From Halomonas stenophila (GTDB taxonomy: Bacteria > Pseudomonadota > Gammaproteobacteria > Pseudomonadales > Halomonadaceae), in contig NZ_JACHXR010000002.1 in NCBI RefSeq assembly GCF_014192275.1, forward strand, positions 267,583 through 331,582: a stretch of 64,000 nucleotides of DNA, read 5' to 3'. Positions 45,105-58,193 of this stretch are shown here, piece by piece (within the stretch, counting starts at the first letter, position 1; each line of letters opens with the position of its first letter). Position numbers and translations under genes: made by a program. A model generated the notes under the pieces. It saw nothing but the letters and a program-made list of their open reading frames with translations, was not told the DNA's origin and did no database searches.

Positions 45105-45824
45105 CTACACCGCCACGATCTCGACGACCTCCAGCAGCGTATTGCCTTCTGCATCGGCCTGGGCGCGGAAACGCACGTCCAGGTCGCGCAGGCGCACCCC
45201 GTAGACCCGCTCCTCGGCACCGCGGCGGTAGGCCGGGCGCGGGTCCTGGGCCAGCACCTGGGCGATCAGCGCGCGCAGCGAGTCGCCGTCGGTCCGGGCG
45301 GTGAGGGCGGCCTCGGCGTCGCGGGTGAAGCGCACGGGCAGCGCCGCCGGCGCCTCGGGGGCGAAGCCGGCCCGGGCCTCGGGGCGGGCCTCGGCCCAGG
45401 GCAGGTAGGGCTTGATGTCGAGCACCGGGGTGCCGTCCACCAGGTCGGCCCCGCGCAGCGTCAGGCTCACCCCGGCGCGCGTGTCGATGGCGACGAGTTC
45501 CACCAGCGACAGGCCCAGACGATTGGGGCGATGGGTGCTGCGGCTGGCGAAGACCCCCACCCGGGCATTGCCCCCCAGGCGCGGCGGGCGTACCAGGGGC
45601 GTCCAGCGCTCGGGGCTCAGGTGGAAGACGAAGGTCAGCCACAGGTGGCTGAAGGCCTCCAGGCCGCGCACCGCCAGCGGGTCGTCGAAGGGGGGCGCCA
45701 GTACCAGGCGGGCGCGGGCGGCCTCGGCCAGGCCGGGCTGGCGGGGGATGCCGAACTTGTCGGGAAAGTCGCTGGCGATATGCCCGATGGGCGTCATGGG
45801 CAAGGCGGCAGAGGGGGCGTGCAT
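45105..45824 (-). CDS. trmO: tRNA (t6A37) N6-methyltransferase TrmO
   Basis: SAM-dependent methyltransferase of the UPF0066/TsaA family, 239 residues, adding a methyl group to t6A37 of tRNA-Thr. Landmarks: KFGIPRQPGL, RGLEAFSHLWLTFVF, RPPRLGGNARVGVFASRSTH, RPNRLGLSLVEL and DIKPYLPWAE, followed by the C-terminal domain with AQDPRPAYR. ATG 45824 is chosen because AGGA lies upstream; an internal ATG at 45797 has none. tsaB, needed to make the t6A substrate, is also in the window. Confidence 0.94.
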   Translation of the reverse strand: MHAPSAALPMTPIGHIASDFPDKFGIPRQPGLAEAARARLVLAPPFDDPLAVRGLEAFSHLWLTFVFHLSPERWTPLVRPPRLGGNARVGVFASRSTHRPNRLGLSLVELVAIDTRAGVSLTLRGADLVDGTPVLDIKPYLPWAEARPEARAGFAPEAPAALPVRFTRDAEAALTARTDGDSLRALIAQVLAQDPRPAYRRGAEERVYGVRLRDLDVRFRAQADAEGNTLLEVVEIVAV

Positions 45825-45916
45825 GGCGGGTCCTGATGGCGGTCGCCGTCGGGCATTGGCCCGGGCGCCTGGCTTCGGTAATCTCTGGGCGTCTCCATTC
45901 TCGCAGGAAGTCCCTT

Positions 45917-46465
45917 ATGCGTCATGCCGACCCCGTTTCCCCGGCGCCCCCGGACGGTCCGGCCACCCCCCGGCCGCCGCGTATCCTCTATCGCCAGGCG
46001 CGGGTCCAGGACGGCATCGACCAGGCCGAGGTCTTTCGCCACGCGGTCATGCAGGGTGCCATGGCGCACTACGCACTGGCGGCGCGGGAGGCCTGGGCCG
46101 CGGTGCTGCCCCGCGAGGGCTGTGCCTGGGCGGCGCGCCAGGCACTCTATACCACCCTGGTGGCGACCTGTGACGGCCGCTGCGTGGGCTTCATCGAGAT
46201 CGACCCGCGCCGCCACTACGTGGAGTCCCTCTATGTCTGGCCCTCCCTGGCCCGCCGCGGCATCGGCTCGACCCTGCTGGCGCATGCCGAGCGACTGTTG
46301 CGGGAGCAGGGGGCGACGCGCCTGGGCATCGACGCCAGCCTGGTGATGGCCGACGCGCTGGAGCGGCGCGGCTGGCGGCGGGTGCGCGAGGAGTGGGTCG
46401 AGCGGGGTGGCCAGCGGCTGTGCCGCCGGCATCTGGTGAAGTCGCTGGAAGCGTCGGATGGCTGA
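45917..46465 (+). CDS. GNAT-family N-acetyltransferase
   Basis: Protein of 182 residues. After about 20 proline-rich residues the GNAT fold follows: VESLYVWPSLARRGIGSTLLA contains the acetyl-CoA pyrophosphate loop (R-R-G-I-G). Substrate is unknown. ATG 45917 follows GCAGGAAG. It is divergent from trmO and convergent with nadC, with only four bases between stop codons. Confidence 0.8.
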   Translation: MRHADPVSPAPPDGPATPRPPRILYRQARVQDGIDQAEVFRHAVMQGAMAHYALAAREAWAAVLPREGCAWAARQALYTTLVATCDGRCVGFIEIDPRRHYVESLYVWPSLARRGIGSTLLAHAERLLREQGATRLGIDASLVMADALERRGWRRVREEWVERGGQRLCRRHLVKSLEASDG

Positions 46466-46469
46466 GCGC

Positions 46470-47360
<891 letters not shown>

Positions 47361-47398
47361 TTATAGGGGAAACGCAAGGACAGACGTCAGGGGGAAAG

Positions 47399-47968
47399 AT
47401 GCCGATTCACGATGGCTGGCTCGAGGGGGCCCGCCGGGTGCCGTCACCCCATCAGGATGTGCGCCCGGACGGCGAGGTCTCGTTGCTGGTGCTGCACTCG
47501 ATCAGCCTGCCGCCGGGGCGGTTCGGTGGCGATGCGATCGAGCGGCTGTTCACCAATCGCCTCGATCCGGCCGGGCATCCCTTCTTCGCCGCGATCGCCG
47601 GCCTCGAGGTCTCGGCGCACCTGCTGATCCGCCGCGACGGCGAGTGCGTGCAATTCGTGCCCTTCCAGGCGCGAGCCTGGCACGCCGGTCGCTCGTGCTG
47701 GCGGGATGGCGGGATCGAGCGCCAGGCGCTGAACGATTTCGCGGTGGGTATCGAGTTGGAAGGGGACGAGGTGTCCCCCTACACTCAGGCCCAGTACCGA
47801 GCCCTGGCGGCGGCCACCCGGGCCTTGCAGGCGAGCTATCCGGCGCTCACGCCCGAGCGCATCACCAGCCATGCCCATGTCGCGCCATTACGCAAGAGCG
47901 ACCCCGGGCCGGCCTTCGACTGGGCCTACTTTCGTCAGCAGTTGGTGGCGGCCGACATTTATGCGTAA
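47399..47968 (+). CDS. ampD: 1,6-Anhydro-N-acetylmuramoyl-L-alanine amidase AmpD
   Basis: Cytoplasmic zinc amidase (189 residues) of peptidoglycan recycling; loss of AmpD derepresses AmpC-type beta-lactamases where AmpR is present. Zinc ligands fit H33 (VLHSISLPPGRFGG), the histidine in ITSHAHVAP and the aspartate in RKSDPGPAFDWA. No signal peptide, as expected for AmpD rather than the exported AmiD type. ATG 47399 follows GGGGGAAAG. The TTATGC near its stop pairs with GCATAA 12 bases on (47959-47982). Confidence 0.95.
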   Translation: MPIHDGWLEGARRVPSPHQDVRPDGEVSLLVLHSISLPPGRFGGDAIERLFTNRLDPAGHPFFAAIAGLEVSAHLLIRRDGECVQFVPFQARAWHAGRSCWRDGGIERQALNDFAVGIELEGDEVSPYTQAQYRALAAATRALQASYPALTPERITSHAHVAPLRKSDPGPAFDWAYFRQQLVAADIYA

Positions 47969-48024
47969 TAAAACATGCATAATATCGTGCGCTCCTCGCC
48001 GGTTGCCACGGGTGGTGCGGCCTG

Positions 48025-48069
48025 GCCGGGGCCTTTCTCGAGCGTCTACGTTCGGCGGGAGGCCCCGGC
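48025..48069. other. Inverted repeat in the ampD-aceE spacer
   Basis: GCCGGGGCC (48025-48033) and GGCCCCGGC (48061-48069) are perfect 9-base arms with a 27-base loop. It may be a weak terminator for ampD. The 338-base spacer 47969-48306 otherwise holds the aceE regulatory region and no gene. Confidence 0.35.
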
Positions 48070-48099
48070 TGGCCAGTGACTGGGCGGTCTGCTGGTTTT

Positions 48100-48156
48100 T
48101 TGAAAATATTTTTCAATCCTGCTCTAATTGGCAGCCGCGAGCGTTTACGGTATCTT
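48100..48156 (+). promoter_or_regulatory. aceEF promoter with upstream palindromic site
   Basis: TTGGCA (48128-48133), a 17-base spacer and TATCTT (48151-48156) make a good sigma70 promoter. Eleven bases upstream of the -35 lies TTGAAAA-TAT-TTTTCAA (48100-48116), a perfect 7-base inverted repeat in an AT-rich block. It does not match the PdhR consensus I know (ATTGGT-N3-ACCAAT). It may be an activator site, or an AT-rich UP-type element. Confidence 0.6.
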
Positions 48157-48306
48157 CGGCGCACCCACCGACATGGGTCGCGTTGACTTGTAAAACGACT
48201 ACAACCTAGGACAACGGCTTGGAGGTGATCCCTTCATGACCGTCATTAAAACGCTACACCCCCTTGTTGCGGGGCTGTTGCCCCCACGTCATTCGGAGAG
48301 ACGTCT

Positions 48307-50979
<2,673 letters not shown>

Positions 50980-51050
50980 GGCGTCGACCGACCGGTGGCA
51001 TGGCGGGTCCGTCGGGCCCGCCCCCGTCAAGAGTTTGAAGGAGCGCGACC

Positions 51051-53063
51051 TTGAGTAGCGAAATCATCAAAGTGCCCGACATCGGTGGCGATACCGATGT
51101 GGAAATCATCGAGATCGCGGTGTCGGAAGGCGACGTCATCGAGCCCGAGGACACCCTGATCACCCTGGAATCCGACAAGGCCTCCATGGACGTGCCCGCC
51201 CCCAAGGGCGGCAAGGTGCTGAAGGTGCTGGTCACGGAGGGCGACACCGTCTCCGAGGGGGACGATATCGTCGAGATCGAGGCCGAGGGTGGCGGTGATG
51301 CCGGTGGCGAGGCCGGTGAGACCGCCGAGGCCCCGGCCGCCGCGCGCGAGCCGGCTCCCGAGCCCGAGGCGCCGGCGGCCAGGAGCGCCGGCGGCGGCAG
51401 CCGCACCGTCGATATCACCGTCCCCGACCTGGGGGGCTCCAGCGATGTGGAGATCATCGAGGTGGCGGTGGCCGAAGGCGACGAGGTCGCCGAGGAAGAC
51501 ACCCTGATCACCCTGGAGTCCGACAAGGCCTCCATGGACGTGCCGAGTCCCCATGCCGGCAAGATCGTCAGCCTGACGGTCAAGGAGGGCGACACCGTCT
51601 CCGAGGGCGATGTCATCGGTACCATGCAGGTCGAAGGTGCCGGCGGCGAGGCCGAGGCACCTGCCGAGACCCCCGCGGCCGAGACCCCGGCTTCCGAGCC
51701 CCAGGCGGAAGCGGCGTCCGAGCCTGCGGCGAGTGGCGAGCCCGAGCGGCGCGAGGTCCGCGTGCCCGACCTGTCCGGCTCCAGCGACGTGCCGGTGATC
51801 GAGATCGCCGCCAGCGTCGGCGACCCGGTCGACGAGGAAGACCCGCTGATCACCCTGGAGTCCGACAAGGCCTCCATGGACGTGCCGAGCCCCTTCAAGG
51901 GCACGCTGGTCGAACTCACCGTCAAGGAGGGCGACACCGTCTCCGAGGGCGACCTGATCGGCTATATCGAGACCGTGGGCGCCAAGCCCGCGCCCAAGGC
52001 CGCTCCGCAGAAGAGCGCGGCGAAGGCCGAGGCGACGGCCGAGACGTCCACGGCCGTCGCCGAGAAGCAGGCGGCCGCCCCGGCGGGTCGGCCCAGCCCC
52101 GAGGCCCAGATGGCCGCCCACAAGCCCCGCGACGGCAAGCTGGTGCATGCCGGTCCGGCGGTGCGCATGCTGGCCCGCGAACTCGGCGTCGACCTCGGCC
52201 TTGTCAAGCCCAGCGGTCCCAAGGAGCGCGTGCTCAAGGAGGACGTGCACGCCTACGTCAAGCAGGTCATGGCAGGCAAGGCCCAGGCACCGGCCGCCGC
52301 TCCTGCGGCCGCCGCCGCGGGTGGCGCGGGGATCCCGCCGATCCCCGACCAGGACTTCAGCCAGTTCGGCGAGGTCGAGGAGAAGGCCATGGGGCGCCTG
52401 ATGAAGATGGGCGCCACCAACCTGCATCGCAGCTGGGTCAACCTGCCCCATGTGACCCAGTTCGACGAGGCCGACATCACCGAACTGGAAGCCTTCCGCA
52501 AGTCGATGAAGGCCGAGGCCGAAGCCCAGGGCGCCAAGCTCACGCCGCTGCCCTTCCTGATCAAGGCCTGTGCCTTCGCGCTGCGTAAGTACCCGCAGTT
52601 CAACGTCAGCCTGAAGAGCGACGGCGAGACCGTGGTGCACAAGAAGTACGTGCATATCGGCGTCGCCGTGGACACCCCGGATGGCCTGATGGTCCCGGTG
52701 ATCCGCGACGCCGACAGGAAATCGCTGATCGAGCTGGCCAAGGAGTCCGTGGAACTGGCCGGCAAGGCGCAGTCGAAGAAGCTCAAGCGCGAGGAGATGA
52801 CCGGTGGCTGCTTCACCATCTCCAGCCTGGGCTCCATCGGCGGCACCGCCTTCACGCCCATCGTCAACGCCCCGGAAGTCGCCATCCTCGGCGTTTCCAA
52901 GGCGTCCATGAAGCCGGTGTGGGACGGCGCGGCCTTCCAGCCGCGACTGATGATGCCGCTGTCGCTCTCCTATGACCACCGGGCGGTCAACGGCGCCGAT
53001 GCGGCCCGGTTCACCGCCTTCCTCGGCCAGGTGCTGACGGACATCCGTCGCCTGCTGCTCTGA
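51051..53063 (+). CDS. aceF: Dihydrolipoamide acetyltransferase AceF (three lipoyl domains)
   Basis: E2 core of the pyruvate dehydrogenase complex, 670 residues. Three N-terminal lipoyl domains carry the ESDKASMDVP motif with lipoylated K43, K159 and K273, separated by Ala/Pro/Glu linkers. A peripheral subunit-binding domain (about 345-400, VRMLARELGVDL) and the catalytic domain with SYDHRAVNGADAARF near the end follow. The start is TTG 51051, supported by AAGGAG at 51038-51043 and by homology starting at once. The three lipoyl-encoding DNA segments are nearly identical around the lysine codon. Confidence 0.96.
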   Translation: MSSEIIKVPDIGGDTDVEIIEIAVSEGDVIEPEDTLITLESDKASMDVPAPKGGKVLKVLVTEGDTVSEGDDIVEIEAEGGGDAGGEAGETAEAPAAAREPAPEPEAPAARSAGGGSRTVDITVPDLGGSSDVEIIEVAVAEGDEVAEEDTLITLESDKASMDVPSPHAGKIVSLTVKEGDTVSEGDVIGTMQVEGAGGEAEAPAETPAAETPASEPQAEAASEPAASGEPERREVRVPDLSGSSDVPVIEIAASVGDPVDEEDPLITLESDKASMDVPSPFKGTLVELTVKEGDTVSEGDLIGYIETVGAKPAPKAAPQKSAAKAEATAETSTAVAEKQAAAPAGRPSPEAQMAAHKPRDGKLVHAGPAVRMLARELGVDLGLVKPSGPKERVLKEDVHAYVKQVMAGKAQAPAAAPAAAAAGGAGIPPIPDQDFSQFGEVEEKAMGRLMKMGATNLHRSWVNLPHVTQFDEADITELEAFRKSMKAEAEAQGAKLTPLPFLIKACAFALRKYPQFNVSLKSDGETVVHKKYVHIGVAVDTPDGLMVPVIRDADRKSLIELAKESVELAGKAQSKKLKREEMTGGCFTISSLGSIGGTAFTPIVNAPEVAILGVSKASMKPVWDGAAFQPRLMMPLSLSYDHRAVNGADAARFTAFLGQVLTDIRRLLL

Positions 53064-53084
53064 TCGGGAACGGGGGAGCCACGA

Positions 53085-53117
53085 CCGACGGCGCCACGAG
53101 GCGCCGTCGGCGTTTCT
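53085..53117 (+). terminator. aceF terminator 1
   Basis: CCGACGGCGCC (53085-53095), loop ACGA, GGCGCCGTCGG (53100-53110), then CGTTTCT. Perfect 11-bp stem 21 bases after the aceF stop. Confidence 0.8.
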
Positions 53118-53157
53118 GCCGACCGCCCGTCCCGACGAGGATACCAAAGTTCTATTT

Positions 53158-53964
<807 letters not shown>

Positions 53965-54006
53965 GTCGCTCTCAACCGACCCAGGGCTTATCGCCTTTAG
54001 CGTGGT

Positions 54007-54079
54007 CGCTCGGGGCTGATCCGTCGACAGGCCCCCCTCTATGACCTGTCCCCGGCGCCCCTCGTTAACCCAACGGCGA
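54007..54079. repeat. Interspersed stem-loop repeat, short form
   Basis: Left part 54007-54031 (ending CCGTCGACAGG) matches 20146-20170 with three mismatches in 25. Right part 54033-54064 matches 20313-20344 with two mismatches in 32, and similarity trails on towards 54079. Here the two parts are directly joined, so GACAGG and CCTGTC form a short hairpin. It lies in the 202-base adk-tsaB spacer. Confidence 0.7.
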
Positions 54080-54100
54080 TGGCTCTACTCGACGATCACC

Positions 54101-54133
54101 ACGGCCCGCATCCGCGGGCCGTTGTCGTATAAT
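54101..54133 (+). promoter_or_regulatory. Hairpin and -10 element before tsaB
   Basis: ACGGCCCGC-ATCC-GCGGGCCGT (54101-54122) is a perfect 9-bp stem followed closely by TATAAT (54128-54133), a perfect -10 hexamer 34 bases before the tsaB ATG. No good -35 is seen at the right distance. The stem may end adk transcripts, or the -10 may start tsaB-rsmJ; the two readings compete. Confidence 0.4.
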
Positions 54134-54166
54134 GCCCCGACACTTTTCGCCACTGCGTGACTTCCC

Positions 54167-54871
54167 ATGCCGATCCTGCTGGCCCTGGATGCCTCCTCGA
54201 GCGCCTGTTCCGCCGCCCTGCTGCGGCGTCGCGAGGGTGTCGACGATGAGTTGATCTCCCGCTTCGAATTCACCCCTCGTGCCCACACCCGTCGGTTGCT
54301 GCCGATGGTCGACGAGGTCCTCGGCGAGGCCGGCGTGGCGCCCGCCGACCTGGATGCGGTGGCCTATGGCCGGGGGCCGGGCTCCTTCACCGGACTGCGC
54401 ATCGCCGCCGGCACCGCCCAGGGCCTGGCGTTTGGCCTGGACCGCCCCCTGCTGGGTGTCTCGACCCTGGCGGCGCTGGCCCTGGGCGCCCACCGTCGCC
54501 ACCATTACCGCTACCTGTTCACCGCCCTGGATGCCCGCATGGGCGAGGTCTATGCCGCGGCCTGGCGCTGCCGGGAGGGCCGGGTCGAGGCCCTGTTGGC
54601 GGAGGCGGTGCTGCCACCTTCACGGCTGTGCCTGCCCCCCGACCATGCCGACCATGACTGGGTGGGCGTCGGCTCCGGCTGGGCCCTGTGGGAGCAGATG
54701 CCGGCCCAGGTCCAGGCCGGCCTGAGCCAGTGCCTGCCCGAGATGGAGCCCGCCGCCGAGGACATGGTGCTGCTGGCCGTCGAGGCCTTCGCCGCGGGCG
54801 AGGGACGACCCGCCCATGAGGTACAGCCGGTCTACCTGCGCGACCGGGTCGCCTGGCGGAAGAGCCGATGA
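54167..54871 (+). CDS. tsaB: tRNA threonylcarbamoyladenosine synthesis protein TsaB
   Basis: ASKHA-fold protein (234 residues) that partners TsaD in making t6A37. [15 protein letters not shown] at the N-terminus, [13 protein letters not shown], the signature [20 protein letters not shown] and [13 protein letters not shown] are clear. ATG 54167. Its end overlaps rsmJ by four bases (ATGA), so tsaB-rsmJ form a unit. trmO, which modifies the same tRNA position further, lies elsewhere in the window. Confidence 0.95.
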   Translation: MPILLALDASSSACSAALLRRREGVDDELISRFEFTPRAHTRRLLPMVDEVLGEAGVAPADLDAVAYGRGPGSFTGLRIAAGTAQGLAFGLDRPLLGVSTLAALALGAHRRHHYRYLFTALDARMGEVYAAAWRCREGRVEALLAEAVLPPSRLCLPPDHADHDWVGVGSGWALWEQMPAQVQAGLSQCLPEMEPAAEDMVLLAVEAFAAGEGRPAHEVQPVYLRDRVAWRKSR

Positions 54872-55632
54872 GCGGCGTGGCGGTCGAGGGCGATGTCGCC
54901 CTGGCCGACCGCTGGGGGTTGCCCGGCCGCGAGAGCCCGGACGGGGCCGAGGCATCGCTGGTGCTGCGCCGCGAGGATGGCCGGCTGGTGCTGGCCGGCG
55001 ACCCCCGCGCCTACGGCAAGCCCCTGGCGGTGGACTTCGTCGCCGGTCGCGCGGCCCATCGCCGCCGTTTCGGGGGCGGCCGGGGCCAGCTCATCGCTCG
55101 GGCCTGCGGGCTTGCCCGGGGCGTGACGCCCTCGGTGGTGGATGCCACGGCGGGGCTCGGCCGCGATGCCTTCGTGCTGGCCGCGCTGGGCGCCGAGGTG
55201 CTGATGATCGAGCGGGTCGCGGCCATCGCCGCCCTGCTCGAGGACGGCCTGGCCCGCGCCCGGGCGGATGCGGATACCGCCGAGATCGCCGCGCGGATGC
55301 GCCTCGCCCATGGCGACGCCGGAAGGGATCTCGCGTCCCTGGTGGCGAATGGCGGCGTCGCGCCCCAGGTCGTCCACCTGGACCCGATGTTTCCCCACCG
55401 CGAGAAGTCGGCGCTGGTCAAGAAGGAGATGCGCCTGTTCCGGGAGCTTGCCGGGGACGATGCCGATGCGCCCCGGCTGCTCGAGGCGGCGCTGGACGTG
55501 GCCACCCACCGCGTGGTGGTCAAGCGACCGCGCAAGGCCCCGCCCATCTCCGGCCCCGCCCCGCGGCATGTGCTGGAGGGCAAGACCAGTCGCTACGACC
55601 TCTATGTCCATCGTGCCCTGACCCCACCCTGA
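54868..55632 (+). CDS. rsmJ: 16S rRNA (guanine-1516-N2)-methyltransferase RsmJ
   Basis: Class I SAM methyltransferase (254 residues) matching Rsm[24 protein letters not shown] motif [19 protein letters not shown], and the catalytic stretch [19 protein letters not shown] with the [10 protein letters not shown] ending. It methylates G1516 of 16S rRNA. Starts inside the tsaB stop codon. Convergent with plsB, seven bases between stops. Confidence 0.94.
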   Translation: MSGVAVEGDVALADRWGLPGRESPDGAEASLVLRREDGRLVLAGDPRAYGKPLAVDFVAGRAAHRRRFGGGRGQLIARACGLARGVTPSVVDATAGLGRDAFVLAALGAEVLMIERVAAIAALLEDGLARARADADTAEIAARMRLAHGDAGRDLASLVANGGVAPQVVHLDPMFPHREKSALVKKEMRLFRELAGDDADAPRLLEAALDVATHRVVVKRPRKAPPISGPAPRHVLEGKTSRYDLYVHRALTPP

Positions 55633-55639
55633 GCGCGTC

Positions 55640-58072
55640 TCAGGCCTCACTCTGGCGGGCGACCCGTTGCAGACGATGGCGCAGCGCCGGGGCGAACAGC
55701 GCCCGGCTGCGGCTGGCGGTCTCGCGCAGCGCCCGCGTGTAGTGCAGCCGTCCCTCGTCGATCCACAGCCAGCCCTCGGCCTCCAGGCTCGCCACCAGTC
55801 CGGCGAACAGCCGGGCATCGAAGAACTCCGGTGCCGCCCGCCCGGTGAGCTGGGCCAGGCGCTCGGCCAGCTGGCGGGCATGGTCGCCCAGGGTCCTGGC
55901 GGTGAAGTGGCCGGGGGGCTCGCCGAGCAGCGCCGAGAGCAGCAGGTAGCCCCGCTCCAGGGAGGGCTGCATCAGCCGGCCCAGCATCCGCAGCTGCTCG
56001 TCGCCGGTCAGCGAGGCCGGCCGGCGCCAGCCGTCGCCGTCGCGCTCGAGCAGTCCCGCCGCGCCGAGCTGGGCCAGGACCTCGTCCAGGGCGGTGCGCA
56101 GCGAGGGCGGCGACTCGAGGGAAAGCTCCCTGGCCAGCACCGGCCAGATCGGCGCGAGCAGGGCCTCGAGGTCGTCGGGGCCATGGTAGGCATGGTGGCG
56201 GAAGGCGAAGGCCGTGATCCCGGGCAGGGCGAAGAGGTGCAGCACGTTGTTGCGGTACCAGCCCAGCAGGCCGGCCTGGCGCTCGTCCGCGGTGACGATG
56301 TCGCCCAGCGGATGGGGACGGTAGGCGATCAGCCCCAGGGCACGGGCCTCGTCGAGCCAGTCCCGGGGGCTGCCCGCCGGCAGGCCCCGCTGGGGGCCGC
56401 CGGGGCGCGGGCGACGCAGGTCGACGAGCAGCGCCAGCTGGCGCTCCAGGAGATCGGCCTCGATGGCATGGTGGGGTGTCGCCAGCAGGCCCAGCGCCAC
56501 CAGGTTGACCGGGTTGAGCGCCGCCGCGGCATTGACGCGCCGGGTCAGGGCCTCGCCGAGTCGCAGGACCACCTCGTCGCGCCAGGGGCGCCCCTCGCCG
56601 ACGGCGTCCCGCCAGTCCGGACGCTGGCGGTCGAGGAAGGCCGCCAACTCCAGCGGTTCGCCGATGTTCACGGCGACGCGTCCATGGGGCTGGCGCAGCC
56701 GCCCCAGGACTCGCAGCAGGCCCAGCGGGGTCTCCTTGCGCTTGCGACTGCCGGCGAGCTCACGCTGGTAGGTGACGTCTTCCAGGACCCGCTCGTAGCC
56801 GATATAGACCGGCACGAAGGCCAGCGGCTGGGCGCCGTGGCGGCGGCTGCGCAGGAAGGAATCGAGGGTCATGGCCAGCATGCCCGGCCGCGCCGGCAGC
56901 ATCCGGCCACTGCGCGAGCGGCCTCCCTCGATGAAGTACTCCAGGGGATGGCCCGCGGCCAGCAGGCGATGCAGGTACCCGTTGAACACCTCGGCATAGA
57001 GCGGCTGGCCGCGAAAGCTGCGGCGCATGAAGAAGGCCCCGCCGCGTCGCAGCAGGGGGCCGACCAGCGGCATGTCCAGGTTGCGGCCCGCGGCGATGTG
57101 CGGCGGCATCAGGCCATGGTCATAGAGCACGTAGGACAGCAGCAGGTAGTCGATATGGCTGCGGTGGCAGGGTACATAGACCAGGGTGTGGTTGCCGGCC
57201 AGGGCCTTGATCGCCTCCAGCCCCTGGACATCGACGCCGTCGTAGAGACGGTTCCACAGCCGGCGCAGCACGCCGTGCAGGAAGCGCATCACCGGGTAAC
57301 TCATGTTCGAGGCGATCTCGCGGCCGTAGCGACGGGCGCGCCGCCGCAGCCGGGCTCGGGCCCGCGGGTCGTCGCCGGCGAGCTCCTCGATGACTCGGCG
57401 GACCTCGGGGCTTCCCACCACGCCCTCGACCAGGGTGCGGTGGTGGGAGAGGTCCGGGCCCAGCACCTGGGTGCGGACGCGGCGGAAGTGGGTCCGTAGC
57501 AGGCGGGCCGCCTTGCGGTTGGTGAGCGCCGGTTCGCGGCCATCATCGAGTTCGGAGAGCCGCAGCGGGGCGCCGAAGTGAACCTCCACGTCGCGACCGT
57601 TGACCGCCACCGAGAGCAGGCGGCGCAAGCGGCCGGTGAGCCGCCAGCTGTCGGCGGCCAGCAGGTGCCAGAGGCCGAAGCGCTTGCCCGGGGCGCGCCC
57701 CCAGAAGATGCTCACCGGCACCAGCTGGATGTCCCGGGGCAGGGCGTGGCTGGCGGCGATCAGCGCCTCGAAGGGTGCCCCGCTATAGGGGCGGCGCCAG
57801 AGGCGCCGCCGCAGGGACGGCAGGGCCAGCCGCGCCCGCACCTCGTGCCCGCCCAGGCGCAGCGGGGCGTCCGCCGGCGGCAGGCCATGGCGGTGGGCCA
57901 GGGATTCCAGCAGCAGGGCATCCGAGAGGGACGTCCGGGGCAGCACGTAGACGGTGGGCAGTGCGGGGTCGAGGCCCAGCGCCTCCGGGGCCGGCTCGAT
58001 CCGGCGCACCTGGACCCAGGCCGTGAGCAGTCGCCGTAGGGGGGCGTGCAGTGCGCTGATCGGTGAGGCCAT
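55640..58072 (-). CDS. plsB: Glycerol-3-phosphate acyltransferase PlsB
   Basis: Inner-membrane-associated acyltransferase (810 residues, E. coli 806-807) that makes lysophosphatidate from G3P and acyl-ACP/CoA. The acyltransferase blocks appear in order: VPCHRSHIDYLLLSYVLY (HX4D catalytic), GGAFFMRRSFRGQPLYAEV, EYFIEGGRSRSGRMLPARPG and LAFVPVYIGYERVLED. ATG 58072 has AGGGG upstream. Divergent from the cardiolipin-synthase-like gene, giving a small phospholipid locus. Confidence 0.96.
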   Translation of the reverse strand: MASPISALHAPLRRLLTAWVQVRRIEPAPEALGLDPALPTVYVLPRTSLSDALLLESLAHRHGLPPADAPLRLGGHEVRARLALPSLRRRLWRRPYSGAPFEALIAASHALPRDIQLVPVSIFWGRAPGKRFGLWHLLAADSWRLTGRLRRLLSVAVNGRDVEVHFGAPLRLSELDDGREPALTNRKAARLLRTHFRRVRTQVLGPDLSHHRTLVEGVVGSPEVRRVIEELAGDDPRARARLRRRARRYGREIASNMSYPVMRFLHGVLRRLWNRLYDGVDVQGLEAIKALAGNHTLVYVPCHRSHIDYLLLSYVLYDHGLMPPHIAAGRNLDMPLVGPLLRRGGAFFMRRSFRGQPLYAEVFNGYLHRLLAAGHPLEYFIEGGRSRSGRMLPARPGMLAMTLDSFLRSRRHGAQPLAFVPVYIGYERVLEDVTYQRELAGSRKRKETPLGLLRVLGRLRQPHGRVAVNIGEPLELAAFLDRQRPDWRDAVGEGRPWRDEVVLRLGEALTRRVNAAAALNPVNLVALGLLATPHHAIEADLLERQLALLVDLRRPRPGGPQRGLPAGSPRDWLDEARALGLIAYRPHPLGDIVTADERQAGLLGWYRNNVLHLFALPGITAFAFRHHAYHGPDDLEALLAPIWPVLARELSLESPPSLRTALDEVLAQLGAAGLLERDGDGWRRPASLTGDEQLRMLGRLMQPSLERGYLLLSALLGEPPGHFTARTLGDHARQLAERLAQLTGRAAPEFFDARLFAGLVASLEAEGWLWIDEGRLHYTRALRETASRSRALFAPALRHRLQRVARQSEA

Positions 58073-58193
58073 CCGGATGCCCCTGCGAGGAAATGAGCGG
58101 CCAGTATAGCGGGGCGGGTCGGGCGGGTCAGGCGTCCCGGCTTTTCCCGCCGCCGCAAACGTGCGTCAATACCGGCAGTCACGACGGACAGGG

